The notes beneath the pieces are model-generated. The model ran no database searches and had not been told where the DNA came from. It saw only the letters and a program-made list of their open reading frames with translations. A stretch of DNA of 15,376 bases from JAAYDS01 sp039680625 (GTDB taxonomy: Bacteria; Chloroflexota; Anaerolineae; UBA1429): assembly GCA_039680625.1 (NCBI GenBank), contig JBDKSN010000068.1:1-15376 (forward strand). Reading direction: 5' to 3'. The position numbers and the translations under genes are program-made. Positions 1 through 7,325 of this stretch are shown here, piece by piece. The first letter of the stretch is position 1. Every line of letters starts with the position of its first letter.

Positions 1-223
1 GTGCGCGATCCAGCTCCGCGGCCAGGGCGACTGCATCTGTCGACTGTGGCGCAGGGATCAGCTCGGAATGCATCCGATAAAAGTGGATGCGGTTGGCCTG
101 CAGATAGAGCAGGATGTCGCGCAGATACGCCAAACTGGTACTGACCTGCCCGACGCCGGGGCGCGGGTCACATGCGGGCAGGTCGGGTGCCCCCAAGATG
201 CGAACCGAAAAGCCCAGGCGCAT
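1..223 (-). CDS. uvsE: UV-damage endonuclease UvdE/UvsE family, N-terminal part (truncated by window edge)
   Basis: This gene is absent from simple ORF lists because it runs off the window; I translated it by hand. It gives 74 residues opening MRLGFSVRILGAPDLPA, then a segment of the type SLAYLRDILLYLQ, then IHFYRMHSELIPAP. The UvdE/UvsE family (TIM-barrel, metal-dependent endonucleases that nick 5' to UV photoproducts) has this same order: an N-terminal strand, a helix of the SxxYLRDIxxYL type, and an (R/H)FYRMSS(D/E)LxP strand. The ATG at 223 lies 17 nt after the stop of the upstream gene and has only a weak ribosome site, so translation may depend on coupling within the operon. The metal-binding residues are in the missing part and could not be checked. 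Another xylose-isomerase-like TIM-barrel protein is the main alternative. Confidence 0.72.
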   Translation of the reverse strand, partial: MRLGFSVRILGAPDLPACDPRPGVGQVSTSLAYLRDILLYLQANRIHFYRMHSELIPAPQSTDAVALAAELDRA

Positions 224-240
224 CGCGCGGCTGCCTGCGC

Positions 241-981
241 TCAGGCCAAGGGAGGCTCGCCCTGAATGCGCTTGACCAGGTCAAGCGCCTCGCGCACATC
301 TTTGGGCTCGCCCGTGAGCAAAAAGCGCAGCGCGCCCTCGGCCCCGGCAATACCGCCCGAGGCGACGGGGATCGCGGTGACGCCGCACAAGGCTTGAAAG
401 GCCTCGATCTCGGTAAAGATGTCTCCATACACCGGCCAGAGGGAAGGGATCGACGTGAGCGCTTCGTCTTGAGCAGCGAGGGCCTCGCTGGCCTCGACGA
501 TGTCGCCGGGGATCTCTTTCTCGAGGCCCACGGGGATGAGGAGGCGCAGCTTGGAGCCATAGATCGTGCCGATGGCTCCGCCGATAGTGCCCCCACGGGG
601 GTGGCCGATGAGGATGCCGGCGATGCGCGCTGCATAGTTGAGCGCGTTGGCACCTTTGATGTACACGTCACCGGGCTGCATCTTGTCGAGGGCCGAGAAA
701 CGATCGAGCGTGGGGTCGGGCTCGCCGTTCACCAACACTAGGTCGGGCAAAGGCGTGACCTGAAAGTCGCTGCGGGTGGCAGGCATCGTGCGGCCGGTGA
801 GGTAGGCGCGCCGGTCGATTTTGGTGCCCGTGATTTCTTCATAGATCGCGCCATTGGTGCTGCCGGTGTTGACGACGATGATGCCCTTCTCTAGGCGCTC
901 TTGGACGTAGGGGATGGCCATTACGCCCTTGGCGATCAGCCGCTTGGACTCGGCAACAGTCAGTACAACTTGGGCCTTCAC
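241..981 (-). CDS. Conserved-looking protein of unrecognised function, 246 aa
   Basis: I do not recognise the family. The start is placed at GTG 981 because AAGGAGG sits 5 nt upstream; a longer reading from GTG 1002 would put that ribosome site inside the coding sequence and overlap the previous gene. The protein is soluble-looking, with no signal peptide or membrane segment. Visible features are a VVNTGSTNGAIYEEITG segment near residues 36-52, a KGANALN motif near 109-115, a glycine-rich HPRGGTIGGAIG loop near 127-138 followed by a hydrophobic LRLLIPVGLEKEI strand, and a C-terminal VASGGIAGAEGALRFLL segment. The glycine loops and alternating hydrophobic strands suggest a nucleotide- or cofactor-binding alpha/beta enzyme, which is inference only. 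It lies between the comEA-like and UvdE genes in a minus-strand operon. Codon and base use match its neighbours. Confidence 0.85.
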   Translation of the reverse strand: MKAQVVLTVAESKRLIAKGVMAIPYVQERLEKGIIVVNTGSTNGAIYEEITGTKIDRRAYLTGRTMPATRSDFQVTPLPDLVLVNGEPDPTLDRFSALDKMQPGDVYIKGANALNYAARIAGILIGHPRGGTIGGAIGTIYGSKLRLLIPVGLEKEIPGDIVEASEALAAQDEALTSIPSLWPVYGDIFTEIEAFQALCGVTAIPVASGGIAGAEGALRFLLTGEPKDVREALDLVKRIQGEPPLA

Positions 982-986
982 AGCTT

Positions 987-993
987 CCTCCTT
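987..993 (-). promoter_or_regulatory. Shine-Dalgarno AAGGAGG that fixes the start of the 246-aa gene
   Basis: On the minus strand AAGGAGG is followed after 5 nt by GTG (981). It overlaps the TAA stop of the upstream comEA-like gene (994-992), so the two genes are tightly spaced and probably coupled. It argues against the longer ORF starting at GTG 1002. Confidence 0.85.
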
Positions 994-1591
994 ATTCGAC
1001 ACAGATCAATGGCTGTAGATCGGCATAGATAGCGTCGCCGATGCCGCTCACTTGTTCCACATCCTCGACGCGTTGAAACGGTCCGTGCGCCTCACGGTAG
1101 GCGATGATCCTACTGGCGAGTGCCGCGCCGATATGGGGCAAGGCCTCGAGCTCGGCCTGGCTGGCCGTGTTGATGTTGACCAACCCAGCCGCCGTTTGCC
1201 CTGCGACGTCGACTCGCGGCACCGGAATCGGCGTCGGTGCCACGCTGAGCTCTTGGCCCTTGGTCGGGATGTCTAGCCGCATGGCGTCTTGCAGATGGTC
1301 AGCCAGGTTGATGCACTCTTGATCGGCCTCATCGGTCAGGCCGCCGGCTGCCTCGACCGCGTCGATCACCCGGGCCTCGGGCGCCAGGGCATATACGCCC
1401 GGCTGACGGACAGCGCCGGCCACGTGCACCAGGATCGGGGCCGTCGTGGGTGTAGCCCACGGCGTGGCGGTGACCACTGCGGTAGGTGTGGCAATGGTCA
1501 CCCCTGTCGAAGCAGCTCTGCACCCCGAGAGCCACAGCCCCACCGCCACCATGACGCCAATCATGGCGGCCCGACGCGCGTTGTCGCTCAC
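992..1591 (-). CDS. comEA: ComEA-like SLBB/helix-hairpin-helix DNA-binding lipoprotein
   Basis: The 199-aa protein begins with a hydrophobic signal segment ending in an LSGC lipobox (about residues 21-24), so it is probably an outer-leaflet lipoprotein. A Thr/Pro/Ala-rich linker follows. An SLBB domain (about 53-105, ILVHVAGAVRQPGVYAL then VIDAVEAAGGLT) comes next, and then a C-terminal helix-hairpin-helix pair (about 137-197, VNINTASQAELEALPHIG, then VEQVSGIGDAIYADLQPL). ComEA proteins bind incoming double-stranded DNA at the membrane during transformation and pass it to ComEC. GTG 1591 has a GGGAG-type ribosome site 5 nt upstream. It lies 22 nt after pepA. Most ComEA proteins have a transmembrane anchor, so lipid anchoring is a variation. 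No comEC or pilus gene is present in the window, so a role in competence is family inference. Confidence 0.88.
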   Translation of the reverse strand: MSDNARRAAMIGVMVAVGLWLSGCRAASTGVTIATPTAVVTATPWATPTTAPILVHVAGAVRQPGVYALAPEARVIDAVEAAGGLTDEADQECINLADHLQDAMRLDIPTKGQELSVAPTPIPVPRVDVAGQTAAGLVNINTASQAELEALPHIGAALASRIIAYREAHGPFQRVEDVEQVSGIGDAIYADLQPLICVE

Positions 1592-1613
1592 CCTCGCTCC
1601 CGCCCACCAGCCA

Positions 1614-3122
1614 TCAGCTCTGCGCGGCCGCTCTCTCGCGCAGCCACTCGACGATCAAGCGCACGCCATAGCCTGTGCCGCCCTTGGGCGTCCAACCCTC
1701 GGCCTTGTTGGCGAGAGCCATGCCGGCGATGTCGAGATGCGCCCAGGGATAGTCCGCAAAGTGTTGCAGGAATAGGCCGCCGGTGATCGCCGACGCCTCC
1801 CGCCCGCCCGAATTCTTGATGTCAGCAATGTCGCTCTTGATCTGTGGCTCGTACTCGGGCCACAGGGGCAAGCGCCAGGTCTTTTCACCGCTGGCCTTGG
1901 CGGCCTGCTCGAGCTGGGCAGCCAAGGCGTCATCGTTTGCCATGAGGCCGCTGGCCACATGGCCCAAGGCCACGACGCAGCCGCCGGTGAGGGTGGCCAA
2001 GTCGACCACGGCCTGCGGTTGGTAGCGCTGCGCATAGCCGAGCGCATCGGCAAGGATCAGGCGGCCCTCGGCATCGGTGCTGATGATCTCGACCGTCAGC
2101 CCATTCAGTGCTTGAACCACATCGCCGGGGCGCGAGGCCTTGCCCGAGGGCATGTTCTCCACGCAGGGCGCCAGGCCCACTACGCGGATAGGCAAGCCAA
2201 GGGCAGCCACGGCCTGCATCACACCCAGCACCGCAGCCGCACCGGCCATATCGTCCTTCATATCCTCCATACCCTGGCCGGGTTTGAGTGAGATGCCGCC
2301 CGAGTCGAAGGTGATGCCCTTACCGACCACCACGTAGGGCTTGGCTTCTGGGTAGTCGGCGTGATACTCGAGCACGATGAACTGGCTGGGTTGGTCGCTA
2401 CCCTTGCCTACCGCCAACAGCGCCCCCATACCGAGTGCCTTCATCTGCGCCTCGTCGAGGATGGTGCAGGCCAGGCCGCTCTCGGTGGCAACCTGTTGTG
2501 CCCGCGCCGCTAAGGCGCTGGGAGGCAGATCATTGCCGGGGATGTTGATCAGATCGCGCGCCAAACACACCGCTTCGGCGATGGCCTTGCCCGCGGCCGC
2601 GCCAGTCTGCAAAGCGGGCAACTCGGCCTCGCTATAGGCCAGCAGCGTTACTCCGGCAAGCGGCAGGCGCCGCGCCTCTTGCTGGGTAAGGTACGTGCTC
2701 AAGTGATAGCTGCCCAACACCGTACCCTCGACCACGGCTTGCGCCGCCAGCGCAGGGTCGAGGCCGCCCGCGCCTGCGCCATGCGCGATCGTGCAATATT
2801 CGGCTACACCTAGGTCTTGGGCCTTACGCGCCGCCACGGCCGCTGCCTTGCGCACAGCGTTGGCATCCAAGTCGCTCTGCTTGCCCAAGCCGACCACCAA
2901 CACACGGGTAGCGGGCACCTGGCCACGCGGATAGAGCAGCGTAACCTCGCCCTCTTTGCCCTTGATGTCGCCAGCAGTGATCAGCTCGGCGATCGCGCCC
3001 TGCAGCGCCGCGTCCACCGCACCTGTGGCCCCCGAGGGCTTGGCCACGCCTTCGAGTACATTGACCACCAACAGATCGGTGGCCACTGCGCAGACAGACC
3101 CTCGTTCTACCTTGATCTCCAT
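1614..3122 (-). CDS. pepA: Leucyl aminopeptidase, M17 family (PepA)
   Basis: Cytosolic M17 aminopeptidases remove N-terminal residues from peptides using two metal ions. The 502-aa length is normal. The N-terminal regulatory domain (about 1-165) precedes the catalytic domain. All catalytic signatures are present: K268 and D273 in GKGITFDSGG, K280 in SLKP, D291 in MKDDMAGAA, and D350, E352 and R354 in STDAEGRL. The last motif has Ser where NTDAEGRL is usual. The start is set at ATG 3122, giving MEIKVERGS, because a GAGGGGAG ribosome site stands 5 nt upstream. The longer reading from 3158 overlaps the preceding gene and lacks a site. The gene begins 14 nt after the stop of the M20 peptidase, so the two peptidases are probably co-transcribed and may act in peptide catabolism. 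Confidence 0.96.
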   Translation of the reverse strand: MEIKVERGSVCAVATDLLVVNVLEGVAKPSGATGAVDAALQGAIAELITAGDIKGKEGEVTLLYPRGQVPATRVLVVGLGKQSDLDANAVRKAAAVAARKAQDLGVAEYCTIAHGAGAGGLDPALAAQAVVEGTVLGSYHLSTYLTQQEARRLPLAGVTLLAYSEAELPALQTGAAAGKAIAEAVCLARDLINIPGNDLPPSALAARAQQVATESGLACTILDEAQMKALGMGALLAVGKGSDQPSQFIVLEYHADYPEAKPYVVVGKGITFDSGGISLKPGQGMEDMKDDMAGAAAVLGVMQAVAALGLPIRVVGLAPCVENMPSGKASRPGDVVQALNGLTVEIISTDAEGRLILADALGYAQRYQPQAVVDLATLTGGCVVALGHVASGLMANDDALAAQLEQAAKASGEKTWRLPLWPEYEPQIKSDIADIKNSGGREASAITGGLFLQHFADYPWAHLDIAGMALANKAEGWTPKGGTGYGVRLIVEWLRERAAAQS

Positions 3123-3136
3123 GAATGCTCCCCTCG

Positions 3137-4486
3137 TCAGAGGCCGCCGTCGCGGCAAAAGCGAACGGTGATGTCATACAGCATGTCGAACATAAAAGGC
3201 AGGCTCTCGAGCCAGAGGCGCTCGTTGGCGGCATGAGCGCCCGCGCCCGAGACGCCCTCGGGCAGAGGCAGGGTGGGAATAAAGCCGTATACTGGCACAC
3301 CCAACGGCCCCAGGTGCTTGGCGTCGGTCGAGCCGCTGCAGAGCCACGGCACCACCTGCGCGCCGGGACAGCGGCTGGCGACCGCGCTCTCGATCGTACG
3401 ATAGAGCGGCGTGTCGGCCGAGGATTCGAGGCCGGGCGAGTACTGGTCGGCATATACCTCGATGTCGACATCCTCTTCCGCGAGGCCACGCAGCACCTGC
3501 AGGAACCCCTCGCGAGTCTGCCCGGGCAAGATGCGGCCATCGACATAGCCCCGCGCCTGCCCGGGGATCACGTTGATGCTGGCCGGGTCGCCCGCAGCCA
3601 GGCCGGTGATCGAGGCGGTATCGAACAGCAGCGAGCGCACGCGGGTCAGCTCGGCAGGGGCCAGGCCAATAGCCTCTAGGGCCTCATCGAGTTCACCCTG
3701 TTCCAAGAGCTGAGCCACGCGGGCCGCGACGTCCTCTGACTGGCCGGCGGCCATGCGCATGAGGGCGGCGCGCATCGTCTCGGTGAGGTGTGGCCGCACG
3801 TGGCCATCGCCCAAGCGGGCGAGCGCCCGAACGAGTTTGGCCGTTGCGATGTCTGGGCGCGGCGACGAGCCATGCCCACCGGGGGCGCGCGATGTCCACA
3901 CAGTGCGGCAGATACCCTTCTCGCCGGTCTGGCAGGTGAAATAGCGCTGTCCACCGACCTCGATGGCCTCGCCAGCGCCCTCGTTGATCGCGCCGGCCAC
4001 GTCAAAGAGCTCGCGCCGTTGCTTGGCGAGCCAGCCCATCCCCAAATGCCCACCATGCTCCTCGTCGGCCGCGCCGATCAAGAGCACGTCGCGTTTGAGC
4101 GGAACGCCCCTCTCTTTGAGCGCCAGCAGGATCGTGGCGGCGGTGGCGATCATTTGCTTGTTGTCGGTGCTGCCACGCCCCCACAAGAAGCCATCACGGA
4201 TGACGGCCGCGAAGGGGTCAACATCCCAGTCGGCGGGGTCCGCCGCGACCACATCGAGGTGCCCCATCAACAAGAGCGGCTTGGCTTCGCCCGAGCCTTT
4301 GAGCCGGGCGATGATGCTGCCTCTTCCGGGCCGTGGCTCGACGATCTCGGTGGTGATGCCCGCTGCGCCTAGTCTCTGTGCCAGATAGGTTGCAGCAGCG
4401 GTCTCGTTCCCGGGCGGATTGGTGGTGTCGATGCGCACGAGGTCGCACAGCAGGTCCAGAGCTCGCTGGTGATCGGGCGTTCGCAT
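3137..4486 (-). CDS. M20-family metallopeptidase (PM20D1/CPG2/ArgE-like carboxypeptidase)
   Basis: The 449-aa protein has the M20 layout: a zinc catalytic domain interrupted by a dimerisation domain. Ligands and catalytic residues are visible: H76 and D78 in GHLDVV, D108 in GRGSTDNK, E142/E143 in DEEHGG, E169 in NEG, and H418 in AHAANE. H205 in GGHGSSP matches the dimerisation-domain histidine. These enzymes hydrolyse peptide or N-acyl-amino-acid bonds; the substrate cannot be read from sequence, and annotation as DapE or ArgE would be over-specific. ATG 4486 is chosen because a GGAGGAG ribosome site lies 8 nt upstream; the longer ORF begins with an unsupported TTG at 4510. It is the first gene of the minus-strand run with pepA, comEA and uvsE, and has a possible promoter at 4520-4548. 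Confidence 0.93.
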   Translation of the reverse strand: MRTPDHQRALDLLCDLVRIDTTNPPGNETAAATYLAQRLGAAGITTEIVEPRPGRGSIIARLKGSGEAKPLLLMGHLDVVAADPADWDVDPFAAVIRDGFLWGRGSTDNKQMIATAATILLALKERGVPLKRDVLLIGAADEEHGGHLGMGWLAKQRRELFDVAGAINEGAGEAIEVGGQRYFTCQTGEKGICRTVWTSRAPGGHGSSPRPDIATAKLVRALARLGDGHVRPHLTETMRAALMRMAAGQSEDVAARVAQLLEQGELDEALEAIGLAPAELTRVRSLLFDTASITGLAAGDPASINVIPGQARGYVDGRILPGQTREGFLQVLRGLAEEDVDIEVYADQYSPGLESSADTPLYRTIESAVASRCPGAQVVPWLCSGSTDAKHLGPLGVPVYGFIPTLPLPEGVSGAGAHAANERLWLESLPFMFDMLYDITVRFCRDGGL

Positions 4487-4519
4487 GGGTTCAGCTCCTC
4501 CCACGTTCAAAGCGGAGGC

Positions 4520-4548
4520 AGGTTAGCACAAGCCCCGCGAGGCCGCAA
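4520..4548 (-). promoter_or_regulatory. Possible sigma70 promoter for the M20/pepA/comEA operon
   Basis: On the minus strand TTGCGG (4548-4543) and TAACCT (4525-4520) are separated by 17 nt, about 34 nt upstream of ATG 4486. Four of six bases match consensus in each box, so this is a modest prediction. Read-through from the NIF3-like gene is the alternative. Confidence 0.35.
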
Positions 4549-4581
4549 TCGCCGTCTGCGCGAGAAACTTGCGCGACTGTG

Positions 4582-5367
4582 CTAGCGGGAAAAGGGGCTA
4601 CCGGCGGGAACATGCGTGACCGCCAGGCCTGGATAGCGCTCACTGAGCCAGCCGGCCAGCCAGGCCATGCCTGCCTCTTCACTGTCGAGATGGCCCAACA
4701 CTGCCAGGGCCAGCGCGTGACCCAGCAGGTTGGCATCGCGCACGTATTCGGCCACCTCCCACTCGTTGATCTCGCCGCAGACGAGCAGGTCGAGCGTACC
4801 AGAGCGGATCATGCCGATCTGCCTCTGGCCGCCACCCGCGCCCACGGCCAGACCCACGCGGCTGCAACGTCGCTGGCCCTCGCCGATGGTGCGGATGTGC
4901 GCGGCGCCCGTGCGCGCGGCCAGGTGCGCCACGATCCTGTCGAGCCGCGTGGGGGGCAGGATGCATAGCCAGGGCTGGCCTGGCGTGGCGTAGGCCTCCC
5001 AGCCGAGCTGAGCCAGCAATCCCGACACGATGCCGTCGGGCTGGAGGCTGTGAATGTGGTCGTGGTAGCGCCACACCACCAGGCCATGCTCATCGAGCAG
5101 CCGGCGTTTGGCCGTGTAGACCGGGTCGTCGGCTAACCAGGCAGTCTCGTCTTCATGGCTGTAATAGGTGGGCTCGTGGGTGATGATCAGGTTCGCATCC
5201 AGATCGATGGCGCGCCGAATGACGGCCACAGTAGCCAGGCAGGTGGTCACTACCCCACGAAGGGGCTGGGCGGTGTCGCCTGCCTTGACGGTATCGACCG
5301 TGGGCGAGCGCCGGCCGCCTGGCGTGAGATCGAGCAGTTGAGCAATCAACTCGCCAATGGTGAGCAT
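4582..5367 (-). CDS. NIF3/DUF34-family dinuclear-metal protein
   Basis: The 261-aa protein carries NIF3-family hallmarks: DTVKAGD near 25-31, a long hydrophobic strand ending in IITHEPTYYSH (H64, E65, H71), RYHDHIH (H102, D103, H104, H106), and a C-terminal GHLDSEEAGM (H226, E230), where NIF3 proteins contribute His and Glu to a two-metal site. The first motif is THEP rather than the HHP common in YbgI-type members. Members form hexameric toroids; a GTP cyclohydrolase I-like or metal-chaperone role has been proposed for some, but the cellular function is unsettled. The ATG at 5367 has an AGGAGG site 7 nt upstream; the ORF extension to 5493 has no site and runs through a putative promoter. It is divergent from recN and lies 95 nt upstream of the M20 peptidase gene. 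Confidence 0.85.
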   Translation of the reverse strand: MLTIGELIAQLLDLTPGGRRSPTVDTVKAGDTAQPLRGVVTTCLATVAVIRRAIDLDANLIITHEPTYYSHEDETAWLADDPVYTAKRRLLDEHGLVVWRYHDHIHSLQPDGIVSGLLAQLGWEAYATPGQPWLCILPPTRLDRIVAHLAARTGAAHIRTIGEGQRRCSRVGLAVGAGGGQRQIGMIRSGTLDLLVCGEINEWEVAEYVRDANLLGHALALAVLGHLDSEEAGMAWLAGWLSERYPGLAVTHVPAGSPFSR

Positions 5368-5386
5368 GTTCGGGCCTCCTGAGCGC

Positions 5387-5414
5387 ATTCTAGCCGGGCG
5401 TGGTGCGCTGTCCA
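5387..5414 (-). promoter_or_regulatory. Possible promoter for the NIF3-like gene
   Basis: On the minus strand TGGACA (5414-5409) and TAGAAT (5392-5387) are 16 nt apart, each 5/6 to consensus. The predicted start near 5380 would leave a very short leader beginning at or within the AGGAGG ribosome site (5380-5375), which lowers confidence. Confidence 0.4.
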
Positions 5415-5455
5415 GCGACGAAGGGCGGTGCTGTCGGTCGGCGTGATGTGCATGG

Positions 5456-5484
5456 TTGACATCGCCCGCCTCCAACCGGATAAT
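5456..5484 (+). promoter_or_regulatory. Promoter of recN (TTGACA-17-GATAAT)
   Basis: A perfect -35 (TTGACA, 5456-5461) and a 5/6 -10 (GATAAT, 5479-5484) are spaced by exactly 17 nt. The predicted start near 5491 gives a leader of about 47 nt to the TTG start of recN. I looked for a LexA-type operator (CGAACnnnnGTTCG or CTGT-N8-ACAG) over this promoter and saw none, so SOS control is not supported by sequence. Confidence 0.75.
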
Positions 5485-5525
5485 CAGCCACAAGGAAGGG
5501 CGCGGGGCCGAGCCGTGTCTGCCAT

Positions 5526-5530
5526 GGAGG
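5526..5530 (+). promoter_or_regulatory. Shine-Dalgarno GGAGG supporting a TTG start for recN
   Basis: GGAGG ends 7 nt before TTG 5538, and translation from there gives the canonical RecN N-terminus. The nearby ATG at 5524 is out of frame. Confidence 0.8.
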
Positions 5531-5537
5531 GGGCACG

Positions 5538-7325
5538 TTGCTGCTAGAGCTGACGATCACTAACCTGGCGATCATAGAGTCGCTGCATCTCGCGCTGCCC
5601 GCGGGTTTGAGCGTGCTCACCGGCGAGACGGGCACGGGCAAGTCTATTATCGTCGACGCGATGATGTTGCTCCTGGGCGGGCGCTCCTCAGCGGAGATGA
5701 TCCGCACGGGTTGTGAGACGCTGACTGTCGAGGGCGTCTTTGACCTGGGCGCAGCGCCCGCGCCCGACCTGTTGGCGCTGCTCGAAGAACAGGGCCTGGC
5801 CGACGATCCCAACACGCTGATCTTGCGGCGCGAGGTCAGCCGTACACGGCGTGGCCTCTGCCGGGTGAACGGCCATGTGGTGACGCTGAGCGTGCTCGAA
5901 GAGGTCGGGCGTCATCTGGTGGATATTCACGGCCAGGGCGAGCACCTCTCGCTGATCGACATGCGCAATCACGTCCTCATGCTCGATGCCTACGCTGGCC
6001 TCGAACCCCTACGCGAGCGTTTTGGCACGCTCGCGCGGCAGCTTGGCGAGGTGCGGCGCGAACTGGCTGCTCTCCACCGTGATGAGCGCGAGTTGGCCAG
6101 GCGCATCGACCTGCTGGGCTATCAGCTCGATGAGATCGACAGCGCTTGCCTGCGCGAGGGCGAAGAAGAAGAGCTACGCGATGAGCTCCGTCTGCTGGGC
6201 AACGCCGAGCGGCGTCTGGAATTGGCCGCCGGGGCTCATGCCCGCCTGGCCGAGGGCGAGGCGCGTTCGGCGCTAGACCTGCTAGGCCGCGCTTCCCAAG
6301 CGTTGACCGAGCTGGCCCAGCTCGATCCTGCCACGGCCGAATTGGCGCAGCAAGGCGAGAGCGCCCTCTATCAGCTCGAAGACCTGGCGCGTACGCTGCG
6401 CACCTATCGAGACGACATCGAATACGACCCCAAGCGGCTCGCCGAGGTCGAGGAGCGCTTGCAGCTCTTGAGCAGCCTCAAGCGCAAGTATGGCGCCACG
6501 CTCGGCGAGGTGCTGGCCTATCGGCAGCGCGCCCAGGCCGAGCTAGACGGCATCGAGCACAGTGCTGAACGTGGCGAGCAGCTGGAGGAGCGGCAACAGA
6601 CGCTGTTGGAAGAGATGTCCACGGTGGGCGCCGAGCTGTCGGCCCGCCGCCAAGAAGCGGCCACACGGCTGAGCGAGGCCATCGAACGCGAGCTCGCCGA
6701 GCTGAGCATGGAAACGGCGCGTTTTGCCGTGGACCTGCGTCGAGAGCCAGCGGCCGACGGCGTGCCCATCGATCCCTCTGGCGAGCGTTTGCGCTTTGAT
6801 CGCACCGGCCTGGATCAGGTCGAGTTTCTCATCTCGCCCAACCCCGGCGAAGAGCTCAAACCCCTCGCCCGGATCGCCTCCGGCGGAGAGACGTCACGGC
6901 TCATGCTAGCGATGAAGACGGTGCTCTCGCGGATCGATCCGGTGCCCACGCTGATCTTTGACGAGATCGACACCGGCATCGGCGGGCGCACCGGCGACGT
7001 GGTGGGGCGCAAGCTGCGGTCTTTGGCGGCCGACCATCAGGTACTCTGCGTCACCCATCTGGGGCAGATCGCCTGCTATGGCGACGCGCACTATCGTGTG
7101 ACCAAAGAGGTGGTGGGCGAACGCACCGTCTCGCAGGTGACGTTGCTCGATGAGGCCGAGCGCGAACAAGAGCTGGCCGTGATGCTCGGGGGCGCCGCGA
7201 CCGAGGCCTCTCGTCGCAGCGCCCGCGAATTGCTCGCCCGAAGGTTGGCTCAGGACTCGGCTGACGGGGTCGCCGGTGCAGCAGGGGGCATAGCTGGCGG
7301 CGCAGCCAAGGTTAGTTCACCGTAG
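5538..7325 (+). CDS. recN: DNA repair protein RecN (SMC-like ATPase)
   Basis: RecN is an SMC-related cytosolic ATPase that acts early in recombinational double-strand-break repair. Evidence: N-terminus MLLELTITNLAIIESL; Walker A GETGTGKS (about 29-36); a central coiled-coil region rich in Leu, Glu, Arg and Ala (about 150-400) with an EYDPKRLAEVEERL segment; the ABC signature SGGETSRLMLA (from 448); Walker B LIFDEIDTGIGG (D475/E476); and a CVTHLGQIA H-loop. At 595 aa it is a little longer than the usual 550-570. The excess is a C-terminal Gly/Ala-rich tail of about 25 residues, which is exactly the part overlapping the convergent membrane-protein gene. TTG is the start codon, supported by GGAGG. 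It is a single gene with its own promoter, divergent from the NIF3-like gene. Confidence 0.97.
   Translation: MLLELTITNLAIIESLHLALPAGLSVLTGETGTGKSIIVDAMMLLLGGRSSAEMIRTGCETLTVEGVFDLGAAPAPDLLALLEEQGLADDPNTLILRREVSRTRRGLCRVNGHVVTLSVLEEVGRHLVDIHGQGEHLSLIDMRNHVLMLDAYAGLEPLRERFGTLARQLGEVRRELAALHRDERELARRIDLLGYQLDEIDSACLREGEEEELRDELRLLGNAERRLELAAGAHARLAEGEARSALDLLGRASQALTELAQLDPATAELAQQGESALYQLEDLARTLRTYRDDIEYDPKRLAEVEERLQLLSSLKRKYGATLGEVLAYRQRAQAELDGIEHSAERGEQLEERQQTLLEEMSTVGAELSARRQEAATRLSEAIERELAELSMETARFAVDLRREPAADGVPIDPSGERLRFDRTGLDQVEFLISPNPGEELKPLARIASGGETSRLMLAMKTVLSRIDPVPTLIFDEIDTGIGGRTGDVVGRKLRSLAADHQVLCVTHLGQIACYGDAHYRVTKEVVGERTVSQVTLLDEAEREQELAVMLGGAATEASRRSARELLARRLAQDSADGVAGAAGGIAGGAAKVSSP

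Noticed and set aside
172..741. 189-aa plus-strand ORF opposite the 246-aa gene
   Set aside because: The minus-strand frame has a strong ribosome site, coherent motifs and operon context; this is its antisense shadow.
1289..1786. 165-aa plus-strand ORF opposite comEA and pepA
   Set aside because: Arg/Pro/His-rich shadow of two well-supported genes on the other strand.
4558..4574. Hairpin GCGCGAG-AAA-CTTGCGC after the NIF3-like gene, considered as a terminator
   Set aside because: A 7-bp stem with one G-T pair on one strand and no T tract, in CG-rich DNA where such stems are common.
5462..5537. LexA/SOS operator upstream of recN
   Set aside because: I looked for known LexA box forms and saw no convincing palindrome near the promoter.
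5390..5815. 141-aa minus-strand ORF spanning the start of recN
   Set aside because: Ser/Pro/Arg-rich shadow that crosses the recN promoter and Walker A region.
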